Of a stretch of 6,083 nt of DNA, positions 1 through 3,825 are shown piece by piece. This stretch comes from an uncultured Bacteroidales bacterium. Lineage in GTDB: Bacteria; Bacteroidota; Bacteroidia; Bacteroidales; Muribaculaceae. Numbering within the stretch: position 1 is the first letter of the stretch; every line of letters begins with the position of its first letter. Made by a program: the position numbers and the translations under genes. The stretch lies in assembly GCA_947175585.1 (NCBI GenBank), contig CAMWNL010000120.1:1-6083 (forward strand), given 5' to 3'. Under the pieces are notes generated by a model. The model was not told the origin of the DNA. It saw only the letters and a list, made by a program, of their open reading frames with translations, and ran no database searches.

Positions 1-579
1 TCTATCTGAGATTTCGCCTGTCGAAGCATCAAAAACGTAACCACAATAAGGACTTTCACTTGTTCCCGTAGGCAGAAGCAAATTATTATAATCCGACAAT
101 CCGTAAATCTGATCAAAAATAAGATTATCCTCACCGAGTTTTGTCGGCAATGCAAACTCTCCGATTGGATTGAAATTAATATCATACTGCATCAGTTTAT
201 GAGGTGTCAGCAACTGGATAGACCGGTTGAACGGATTCCACGAAAACCCCATCATCATATCATACTCTCCCGGCCCGGCACCTCTCACCCAACTCGAACA
301 AGACACATAATGCCCATCCTTATCAAAGACATGAATCTGTTTCTTATTATCCCCGACAAATATATAATCATCAGAAACTTGCACCTGATTAGCAACCGAC
401 GGATAAGTCTCGCCCTCAAATAGCAGAGGCACAATATCTACATCACTAAATATATCCTCAATCGAAGACACGGCATAAGGCGTCAAAGCAACGGTGTCTT
501 GTTGCTCTTTTTCACTATTCTGGCATGCAAAAACGCCAAGCGCAGCAACCAAATAAAGCAATTTCCTTATATCAATCAT
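1..579 (-). CDS. 6-bladed beta-propeller lipoprotein, N-terminal part (runs off left edge)
   Basis: The reading frame opens at the ATG at 579-577 and stays open for 193 codons to the window edge, so the C-terminal part is missing. The first 18 residues are a short basic and hydrophobic signal (MIDIRKLLYLVAALGVFA) followed by Cys19, which fits a type II lipoprotein signal and a lipid-anchored envelope protein. After a polar linker come propeller-like strands (residues 45-90, including DYIFVGDNKKQIHVFDKDG). The motif RGAGPGEY at 99-106 is the hallmark I associate with the Bacteroidales 6-bladed beta-propeller family. The family has no established enzymatic role, and sensing or binding is only a guess. 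This ATG is the first in frame after a stop at 621-619. No Shine-Dalgarno is visible, as usual in Bacteroidota. An insertion sequence ends 336 bp upstream and carries a promoter pointing at this gene. Family call fairly sure; function unknown. Confidence 0.8.
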   Translation of the reverse strand, partial: MIDIRKLLYLVAALGVFACQNSEKEQQDTVALTPYAVSSIEDIFSDVDIVPLLFEGETYPSVANQVQVSDDYIFVGDNKKQIHVFDKDGHYVSCSSWVRGAGPGEYDMMMGFSWNPFNRSIQLLTPHKLMQYDINFNPIGEFALPTKLGEDNLIFDQIYGLSDYNNLLLPTGTSESPYCGYVFDASTGEISDR

Positions 580-589
580 ACTTATTAGA

Positions 590-691
590 TTAAAGTTTGA
601 AGGTGATAAAACCCAATATTAACAAAATTCGAATAATCATTATGACAAATTTATTTGTTTCGTCAAAAGTTAAATTTTTCATCACCTTCAT
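590..691 (-). CDS. possible 33-residue membrane peptide (doubtful)
   Basis: An ATG at 691-689 opens a 33-codon frame ending in TAA at 592-590, only 10 nt before the lipoprotein start. The predicted peptide begins MKVMKNLTFDETNKF and continues with a hydrophobic run (VIMIIRILLILGFITF), compatible with one membrane segment. There is no recognisable family, no Shine-Dalgarno, and AT-rich DNA gives hydrophobic codons easily, so this may be chance. It would be a leader peptide or coupled small gene if real. A promoter-like TAAATTTG box lies inside it, which argues against coding. Confidence 0.15.
   Translation of the reverse strand: MKVMKNLTFDETNKFVIMIIRILLILGFITFKL
598..690. repeat. 10-bp inverted repeat bracketing a promoter-like box
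   Basis: TGAAGGTGAT at 598-607 is repeated in perfect inverted form (ATCACCTTCA) at 681-690, enclosing 73 bp. The enclosed DNA contains a TAAATTTG box pointing at the lipoprotein gene. The layout resembles a small invertible promoter, but the arms are shorter than those of known Bacteroides invertons and no recombinase is visible in the window. It could equally be chance or a long-range hairpin. Confidence 0.4.
646..653 (-). promoter_or_regulatory. candidate -7 box (TAAATTTG) for the lipoprotein gene
   Basis: The minus strand reads TAAATTTG, an exact match to the Bacteroidota -7 consensus TAnnTTTG, 66 nt before the lipoprotein ATG. No TTTG lies 19-21 nt upstream; the nearest partial match is TTTA with a 17-nt gap, so the promoter is only half supported. 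The box sits in a short palindrome (ACAAAT, 2 nt, ATTTGT; 645-658). Confidence 0.3.
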
Positions 692-693
692 TT

Positions 694-834
694 TTACTCT
701 TTGACCATACGATAGTCATAGTCCTCAGTTGTAAACTTACATTCACTAAGGAGCATGACACCAAAAATAAGCGCTACTAATTTAAAAACATTCTGTATTA
801 ATATTTTTTTATTGCAAAAATAAAACAAAAACAC
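694..834 (-). pseudogene. remnant or unusual-start short ORF with signal-peptide-like N-terminus
   Basis: The minus strand is free of stops from 873 down to the TAA at 696-694. Part of it reads like the start of a lipoprotein: two lysines, then KLVALIFGVMLLSEC, then a polar tail KFTTEDYDYRMVKE. No ATG precedes the hydrophobic part. The only upstream candidates are a GTG at 834-832 and a TTG at 828-826, and the residue before the cysteine is Glu, which is poor for a lipobox. A TATTTTTG box at 822-815 would start transcription downstream of both of those codons. It may be the decayed 5' end of another lipoprotein gene, or chance. No family recognised. Confidence 0.2.
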
Positions 835-845
835 AAAACAATAAA
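815..845 (-). promoter_or_regulatory. weak promoter candidate (TTTA-N19-TATTTTTG)
   Basis: The minus strand has TATTTTTG at 822-815, which fits TAnnTTTG, with TTTA at 845-842 exactly 19 nt upstream, one mismatch from the -33 consensus TTTG. It points toward the lipoprotein gene. The surroundings are almost pure A/T, where such matches arise by chance. Confidence 0.25.
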
Positions 846-914
846 ATAAAAAACAACTTATTTCAACATAACATCAAAAAAAGCTATCCGCACATCTTTA
901 ATACATGACTATCC

Positions 915-938
915 CTGAAAAGTGTTGACAGATTTGAG
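915..938 (+). repeat. left terminal inverted repeat of the IS
   Basis: It starts CTGAAAAGTGTTGACA and ends TTTGAG, and mirrors the right end with four mismatches in two pairs (positions 8-9 and 17-18 of the repeat). This is the end next to the non-coding side and closest to the lipoprotein gene. Its outer part also resembles the subterminal repeats at 948-1055. Confidence 0.85.
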
Positions 939-947
939 GACGATTAA

Positions 948-1055
948 CTAATATGTTTTACACCGTCTGAGACGGTTCTCTGTTTCTCTTTACACGATTT
1001 TCTCGGTTGACTGATTCGGTTTACAGATAATGCTCTGTGAACTGTTTTTCTTTAC
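948..1055. repeat. four imperfect subterminal repeats at 31-32 nt spacing
   Basis: A 14-nt motif, roughly CTGnTTnnnTTTAC on the plus strand, occurs at 948-961 (weakest copy, CTAATATGTTTTAC), 980-993, 1011-1024 and 1042-1055. Start-to-start distances are 32, 31 and 31 nt. The terminal repeat at 915-929 (CTGAAAAGTGTTGAC) fits the same pattern 33 nt further out, and a very degenerate copy may lie at 1074. On the minus strand similarity extends over about 24 nt starting TGTAAA. Spacing near three helical turns would put the copies on one face of the DNA, as expected for protein-binding sites such as transposase sites. That role is inference. Confidence 0.55.
962..976. other. short hairpin near the IS left end
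   Basis: ACCGTC at 962-967 pairs perfectly with GACGGT at 971-976 across a 3-nt loop. It lies in the spacer between two subterminal repeats. No T-run follows on either strand, so it is not a convincing intrinsic terminator and would probably not block read-through from the outward promoter. Confidence 0.4.
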
Positions 1056-1101
1056 ATACTCCATGAAATTGGACTATGTCGGTTGTGTCGTCCTCCGAAT
1101 G

Positions 1102-1133
1102 CAAAGTTAGCAAGATTCCACGACCATGTCAAG
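1102..1133 (-). promoter_or_regulatory. outward promoter of the IS, toward the lipoprotein gene
   Basis: On the minus strand CTTG (1133-1130) is followed after 20 nt by TAACTTTG (1109-1102). The -7 box is an exact match to TAnnTTTG, the -33 box differs from TTTG at one base, and the gap is normal for Bacteroidota. Transcription would start near 1097 and run out through the left inverted repeat toward the lipoprotein gene, about 520 nt on. Outward promoters on IS elements are known to switch on neighbouring genes in Bacteroides. Confidence 0.6.
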
Positions 1134-1183
1134 ATAATGATGGATTTTTGTAACTTCACCTTCGAAAGTCGAAGAGAAAGAGG

Positions 1184-1198
1184 GCTCCGCTGAGGAGC
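1184..1198 (-). terminator. possible terminator hairpin after the transposase genes
   Basis: On the minus strand GCTCC, a 5-nt loop and GGAGC form a GC-rich stem, followed by a pyrimidine-rich tract (CCTCTTTCTCTTC). It lies about 107 nt after the orfB stop. The tail is not a clean T-run, so termination is uncertain. A second 6-bp stem follows at 1160-1174. Confidence 0.3.
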
Positions 1199-1277
1199 AA
1201 TCTGCAGGCAATAGACTTCTGAATCGCACTGAGATAGTGTTCCCGCGCGCGGTCCGCAAGAGCAGCGGCCTCTATTT

Positions 1278-1292
1278 CAGGGGATGCCCCTG
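1278..1292. other. 6-bp hairpin just after orfB
   Basis: CAGGGG (1278-1283) pairs with CCCCTG (1287-1292) over an ATG loop, 12 nt beyond the orfB stop. No T-run follows it on the minus strand. It may protect the 3' end of the transposase mRNA or slow polymerase. No stronger role is visible. Confidence 0.35.
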
Positions 1293-1304
1293 GCTAAGAA
1301 AAAA

Positions 1305-2228
1305 CTAAACCGGAGTCAAGGCCTCCACGTGTCTGTCCCAGGGATTTCTCCAACAACGCTTCTGTTCGCCGGTCTCTCCATGTACTGTTTCGGGAGTCTT
1401 GTTACCGATGCTCATATGGGGGCGTTGAGTGTTGTAGAACAAGATGATACGTTGCAGTTCCTCCCTGCATTTCTCTATTGTGGGTATCTTCATCTTATAC
1501 AGCCATTCGGTCTTCAGTATTCCGTTGGCTCTCTCGGCGATGGCGTTTTCCAGCGGATCTCCGCTCTGTGTCATACTTATCATTATGTTGTGCTTCCTGA
1601 GTTCCGCCACATACGCGGCACTGCAGTACTGACATCCACGGTCGGAATGATGGATAAGTCTTGCGGCTGTCTCATCATCGATGGTCTCGAGAGCCATTCT
1701 GAGTGCCTGAAGTGGATATGCCGTTTCAAGGGTTGGTCCAATTGCCCAGCCCACTATCTTACGGGAATATGCATCTGTTATCAATGACAGATAGCATACA
1801 CCCTCATCAGTCTCTACGTACGTTATATCACTGACCCATATCTCATTGGGACGCATTGGCACAATCTCTTTAATCAGATTGTCATACTTGCGGTAATGGT
1901 GGCTGGAGTCCGTGGTCTTATAATGACGACGGCGCTTTATCTGAACCATCAGTCCGTTTTTACGAAGAAGCTCAATGAAGGCGTCCCGTCCCGGCATACA
2001 ACCAGTAGATTCAAACACTCCTTTGATTATAAGATATAGTTTTGCACACCCCAGCCCCGGATTGTCCTTACGGTAATCGCTTGCTTTCTCAACTATCAAC
2101 GGTTCTATGGCATTTTCTGCAAACTCGTTGTCGCCTTCACGATTGTAATACGACTGTCTGCTGTAACCAAACAGTCCGCAGAGAGTCTTCAGCGCAGGCG
2201 CCGGAGACTCTTCGCGGAGCAGACTCAC
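1305..2228 (-). CDS. IS3-family transposase OrfB (DDE catalytic part)
   Basis: This is the catalytic half of the transposase, which cuts and rejoins DNA at the IS ends. An N-terminal HTH_21-like region (about 35-95) precedes an RNase H-like rve integrase core. The catalytic triad is visible: D134 in WVSDITY, D196 in HHSDRG and E232 in ENAIAERANG, with 35 residues between the last two, the DD(35)E spacing of IS3. The C-terminal motif FYNTQRPHMSIGNKTPE (264-280) is also typical. Length (307 aa) is normal and the frame is intact. The annotated start is a GTG at 2228-2226 that overlaps the orfA TGA by 4 nt, so it could be made by coupled re-initiation. More likely the working product is OrfAB made by a -1 frameshift, because the frame continues upstream without stops to the slippery site. 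Confidence 0.95.
   Translation of the reverse strand: MSLLREESPAPALKTLCGLFGYSRQSYYNREGDNEFAENAIEPLIVEKASDYRKDNPGLGCAKLYLIIKGVFESTGCMPGRDAFIELLRKNGLMVQIKRRRHYKTTDSSHHYRKYDNLIKEIVPMRPNEIWVSDITYVETDEGVCYLSLITDAYSRKIVGWAIGPTLETAYPLQALRMALETIDDETAARLIHHSDRGCQYCSAAYVAELRKHNIMISMTQSGDPLENAIAERANGILKTEWLYKMKIPTIEKCREELQRIILFYNTQRPHMSIGNKTPETVHGETGEQKRCWRNPWDRHVEALTPV
2176..2217 (-). promoter_or_regulatory. strong mRNA stem-loop downstream of the frameshift site
   Basis: In the transposase mRNA the 13 nt from 2217 to 2205 pair with those from 2188 to 2176: 11 Watson-Crick pairs, one G-U and one A-C mismatch. The 16-nt loop can fold further (CGGCGC with GCGCTG). Such a stem can pause ribosomes and stimulate -1 frameshifting. 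Its start lies 25 nt past the slippery heptamer, further than the usual 5-9 nt, so it may act through a pseudoknot or instead modulate the orfB GTG start, which is 8 nt before it. Confidence 0.55.
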
Positions 2229-2665
2229 TGTTTGGTGCCAGATTTTTTTCTTATGGGAATGTTGAAAGTCTCCTCGGCAAGATTTATCATCGTGTCGTAG
2301 GCATGTGCGCGAAGTTTCTCAAGCTCAGCCTCTTTGCGTGCCTGTTTCAGTTGCGCCTTAAGTTCCCGGATCTGGTCATCCTTGCTTTTCTTGGCCATAT
2401 CTTCTTCGGTTTGTTCCTCCAAAGATAATGATTTTTCCTGACTTACATACTTCCCAATCCAGCTATAGACACTGTTGATACTTACAATGCCATAGCTTCT
2501 ACGGATATCTTCAGCTGTTCGTTCGCCTCGCAATATCTGCGCAACAAGTTGCATGCGATCTTCCTCTTCCAAAGAGATCCTCTTCTCCTCACGAAACTCC
2601 CATGAGATCTCTCCGGTCTCCGGGTCTTGGATCCGTTCTCGATAAGTTTTTGTTCTTGTCCTCAT
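2225..2665 (-). CDS. IS3-family OrfA (DNA-binding part of transposase)
   Basis: This 146-residue protein provides sequence-specific binding to the IS ends. The N-terminus is basic. A helix-turn-helix of the IS3/IS911 type spans about 38-73 (LVAQILRGERTAEDIRRSYG, then SINSVYSWIGKY). A charged coiled coil, the leucine-zipper-like multimerisation region, spans about 92-123 (KSKDDQIRELKAQLKQAR). The ATG at 2665-2663 is 21 nt inside the right inverted repeat, leaving almost no room for a promoter. The best box I see (CACTTTTG in the repeat) has a mismatch and a poor -33, so expression may be weak or driven from outside. The gene ends in the shift window, with TGA overlapping the orfB GTG. OrfA alone usually acts as a regulator of transposition in this family. 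Confidence 0.92.
   Translation of the reverse strand: MRTRTKTYRERIQDPETGEISWEFREEKRISLEEEDRMQLVAQILRGERTAEDIRRSYGIVSINSVYSWIGKYVSQEKSLSLEEQTEEDMAKKSKDDQIRELKAQLKQARKEAELEKLRAHAYDTMINLAEETFNIPIRKKSGTKQ
2243..2249 (-). promoter_or_regulatory. programmed -1 frameshift site (A AAA AAA)
   Basis: Near the end of orfA the mRNA reads AGA AAA AAA TCT, giving the slippery heptamer A_AAA_AAA exactly in phase with orfA. A -1 slip continues as ATC TGG CAC CAA ACA GTG and enters orfB with no stop. The fusion is 141 residues of OrfA, five linker residues (IWHQT) and 307 of OrfB, about 453 in all. Without slipping, OrfA ends five codons later. This is the standard IS3-family way of making the transposase. 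Confidence 0.8.
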
Positions 2666-2685
2666 TGACTCTTTTTGATTGTGCT

Positions 2686-2709
2686 CTCAAAAGTGTCAAC
2701 TTTTTTCAG
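2686..2709 (-). repeat. right terminal inverted repeat of the IS
   Basis: On the minus strand it starts CTGAAAAAAGTTGACA and ends TTTGAG, matching the left end at 20 of 24 positions. It lies 21-44 nt upstream of the orfA start. A similar AAGTCAAC occurs just outside at 2713-2720. Confidence 0.85.
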
Positions 2710-2862
2710 TTCAAGTCAACATACTTTACTATATGAATCTTCCTACTCGTAATAAGACAATATATATCAAACCAATACACCAACTACATAAGAAATATGG
2801 ACAACAAAGTGAATTTTTATTATTTTATATGGTTGCGCCGCAAGTAATTGTCAAGAATTTGT

Positions 2863-2870
2863 TAAATTTG
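2863..2870 (+). promoter_or_regulatory. candidate -7 box (TAAATTTG) before the LPS-kinase-like gene
   Basis: TAAATTTG matches TAnnTTTG exactly but ends only 8 nt before the ATG, and no TTTG lies 19-21 nt upstream (that stretch is GC-containing, around 2838-2844). If used, the mRNA would have a leader of only a few bases. The rest of 2710-2862 is AT-rich with nothing else recognisable, so this is the only promoter candidate left between the IS and the gene. Confidence 0.4.
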
Positions 2871-2878
2871 CTTCCATT

Positions 2879-3634
2879 ATGAAGACGCGATTGAAAATCA
2901 ACCCATCTTACTCAGCGCTCAGCGACTGGTTAAGCCAACTGCCCGATGACTTCGGACGAGGCACGGTGATATATCGAGGCCGCAACGAAATCAGACGCTT
3001 TACTGCGCCCGACGGCACGGATCTTGTAGTGAAACGCTTCGGCCGGCTTCCGCTGTTGCGCCGCGTTATATACTCTACCGTCGTGCGCTCTAAGGCAAGC
3101 CGGTCATTTGACTATGGCAAACGCTATCTCGACCTTGGATTCAACACGCCTGAGCCTGTCGCCTCAATCGAGCTTCTGAAAGGCGGCATACTTGCCGACG
3201 CATACTACGTTTCGCTATATAGCCCGGCCGAACCCCTGTTCGGGCCACTTGTTAAGGCCGATCGTTTTGACTCGGCACTCGCTGATGAAGTAGCACAGCT
3301 TATGATTGACTTACACGCCAAAGGTGCTATCCACGGCGACCCTAATCTTAAAAATATATTGTATAACCGCGGCGATGACGCCAGTGTCACCCTATCGCTC
3401 ATCGACACCAATCGCTCGAGCTTCCGCCGCCATATTTCAAAGCGCGCCGCCCTCAAAAACCTGATGCGCGTCTCACACCGCCGCGACCTTATGCGACAGA
3501 TTGCCGGCCGCTACGCCACCCTGCGCGGACTCGACCCGATTAAGACCGTTGACAAAGTTTTCACCTCCCTTAACAGATTTGAACGCAACCGCAGTTTCCG
3601 CCATCGGCTGAAACATATCTTTGGCATCAATTGA
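2879..3634 (+). CDS. LPS-kinase-like protein (Kdo/WaaP/InaA family)
   Basis: This 251-residue cytoplasmic protein has the fold markers of the Kdo/WaaP/InaA branch of protein-kinase-like enzymes, which phosphorylate sugars of the lipopolysaccharide core using ATP. Visible motifs are a small N-terminal lobe with VVKRF (the ATP-anchoring Lys would be K52), the catalytic loop IHGDPNLKN at 151-159 (D154 as base, N159 for metal), and LIDTNR at 174-179, where D176 replaces the Asp of the DFG motif. The C-terminal 70 residues are very basic, fitting membrane or LPS contact. Length is normal for the family and no membrane segment is seen. The ATG at 2879 has no Shine-Dalgarno. The exact sugar substrate cannot be told. 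It heads the right-hand envelope genes, and the IS lies 170 bp upstream and may have cut off older control DNA. Confidence 0.8.
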   Translation: MKTRLKINPSYSALSDWLSQLPDDFGRGTVIYRGRNEIRRFTAPDGTDLVVKRFGRLPLLRRVIYSTVVRSKASRSFDYGKRYLDLGFNTPEPVASIELLKGGILADAYYVSLYSPAEPLFGPLVKADRFDSALADEVAQLMIDLHAKGAIHGDPNLKNILYNRGDDASVTLSLIDTNRSSFRRHISKRAALKNLMRVSHRRDLMRQIAGRYATLRGLDPIKTVDKVFTSLNRFERNRSFRHRLKHIFGIN

Positions 3635-3650
3635 TTCTGCCTGACATCGT

Positions 3651-3681
3651 TTTGTCGGTACAAAGATTATGACTATATTTG
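3651..3681 (+). promoter_or_regulatory. canonical Bacteroidota promoter (TTTG-N19-TATATTTG)
   Basis: TTTG at 3651-3654 and TATATTTG at 3674-3681 are perfect matches to both boxes with a 19-nt gap. The start of transcription would be about 3685-3688, giving a leader of about 140 nt for the glycosyltransferase gene. The -7 box overlaps the left arm of the palindrome at 3676-3714, so a protein bound there could block the promoter. Confidence 0.65.
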
Positions 3682-3714
3682 CAACCGTGGTTGAATCAAC
3701 CACGGTTGCAAATA
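3676..3714. repeat. perfect palindrome, 19-bp arms with 1-nt centre
   Basis: The arms 3676-3694 and 3696-3714 are exact inverse copies around A3695. Inside, the pentamer CAACC and its complement GGTTG alternate: 3682-3686, 3689-3693, 3697-3701 and 3704-3708. It could be an operator for a dimer or tetramer, a 5' mRNA stem (transcripts from the overlapping promoter would begin in the left arm) or a transcription stop for the upstream gene. No T-run follows on either strand, which speaks against a plain intrinsic terminator. Confidence 0.75.
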
Positions 3715-3800
3715 ATTCAAAAAGATGAGATTTTATAATTGATTACGAAGTCGAAACACGACTCTTCACCATAGAAGATATGTAACTCAGGCTTTTTGAT

Positions 3801-3808
3801 TATCTTTG
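3801..3808 (+). promoter_or_regulatory. candidate -7 box (TATCTTTG) close to the glycosyltransferase start
   Basis: TATCTTTG matches TAnnTTTG exactly, 17 nt before the ATG at 3826, and is identical to the psd -7 box. No TTTG is found 19-21 nt upstream, so it is weaker than the promoter at 3651-3681. Its presence argues that the in-frame TTG at 3796 is not the start codon. In the leader before it, a 5-bp stem forms between AGTCG (3749-3753) and CGACT (3759-3763). Confidence 0.4.
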
Positions 3809-3825
3809 CTTATTATTTTTTTGTT

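Larger units (their letters stand above)
580..914. other. AT-rich intergenic region between the lipoprotein gene and the IS
   Basis: This stretch is very AT-rich, with long A and T runs between about 780 and 900. On the minus strand it holds the two doubtful short reading frames described separately and two promoter-like boxes (646-653 and 815-822). A 10-bp inverted repeat sits at 598-607 and 681-690. I see no RNA gene and no convincing coding sequence. Confidence 0.6.
939..1304. other. long non-coding left segment of the IS
   Basis: These 366 bases separate the orfB stop from the left inverted repeat. They contain the phased repeats (948-1055), an outward promoter (1102-1133), four small perfect hairpins (962-976, 1160-1174, 1184-1198, 1278-1292) and a 10-bp CG palindrome (1243-1252). 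The only minus-strand reading frame noticed after the promoter is a 24-codon one from ATG at about 1065 (MEYVKKNSSQ...), which runs through the repeats and is probably not coding. A structured RNA is possible but unproven. Confidence 0.6.
916..2708 (-). mobile_element. complete IS3-family insertion sequence, about 1793 bp
   Basis: The ends read TG...CA within a 24-bp imperfect inverted repeat (915-938 and 2686-2709, 20 of 24 matching, counting one further complementary base at each end). Inside lie orfA and orfB in the IS3 arrangement with a -1 frameshift signal, all on the minus strand. Both genes look intact, so the element may be active. It is longer than the usual 1.2-1.5 kb for this family because of a non-coding stretch between orfB and the left repeat. 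Flanking bases (left TCCC, right GTTC) show no 3-5 bp target duplication. That suggests an old insertion, later recombination, or slightly misplaced ends. The subgroup was not determined. Confidence 0.9.

Noticed and set aside
199..423. 74-codon plus-strand frame in the lipoprotein gene
   Set aside because: It is antisense to the propeller lipoprotein, which has a signal peptide and the GxGPGEY motif.
1284..1787. 167-codon plus-strand frame inside the IS
   Set aside because: It is antisense to the catalytic part of OrfB, which has the full DD(35)E triad. No domain is recognisable in it.
2042..2428. 128-codon plus-strand frame across the orfA/orfB junction
   Set aside because: It is the opposite-strand shadow of the two transposase genes, with no family resemblance.
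2679..2882. 67-codon frame spanning the IS right end and ending over the kinase ATG
   Set aside because: It starts inside the IS, runs through AT-rich DNA, and shows no domain. Its 4-nt overlap with the kinase start looks like coincidence.
3473..3703. 76-codon minus-strand frame, and the similar one at 3205-3456
   Set aside because: Both are antisense to the kinase-like gene and have no recognisable features.
3676..3714. The palindrome as a simple intrinsic terminator of the kinase gene
   Set aside because: No T-run follows the stem on either strand, and it overlaps a full consensus promoter.
3796..3825. TTG-initiated 10-residue extension of the glycosyltransferase
   Set aside because: The TTG lies immediately before a TATCTTTG -7 box, and the added residues are hydrophobic and atypical. 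The ATG at 3826 begins the conserved N-terminus.
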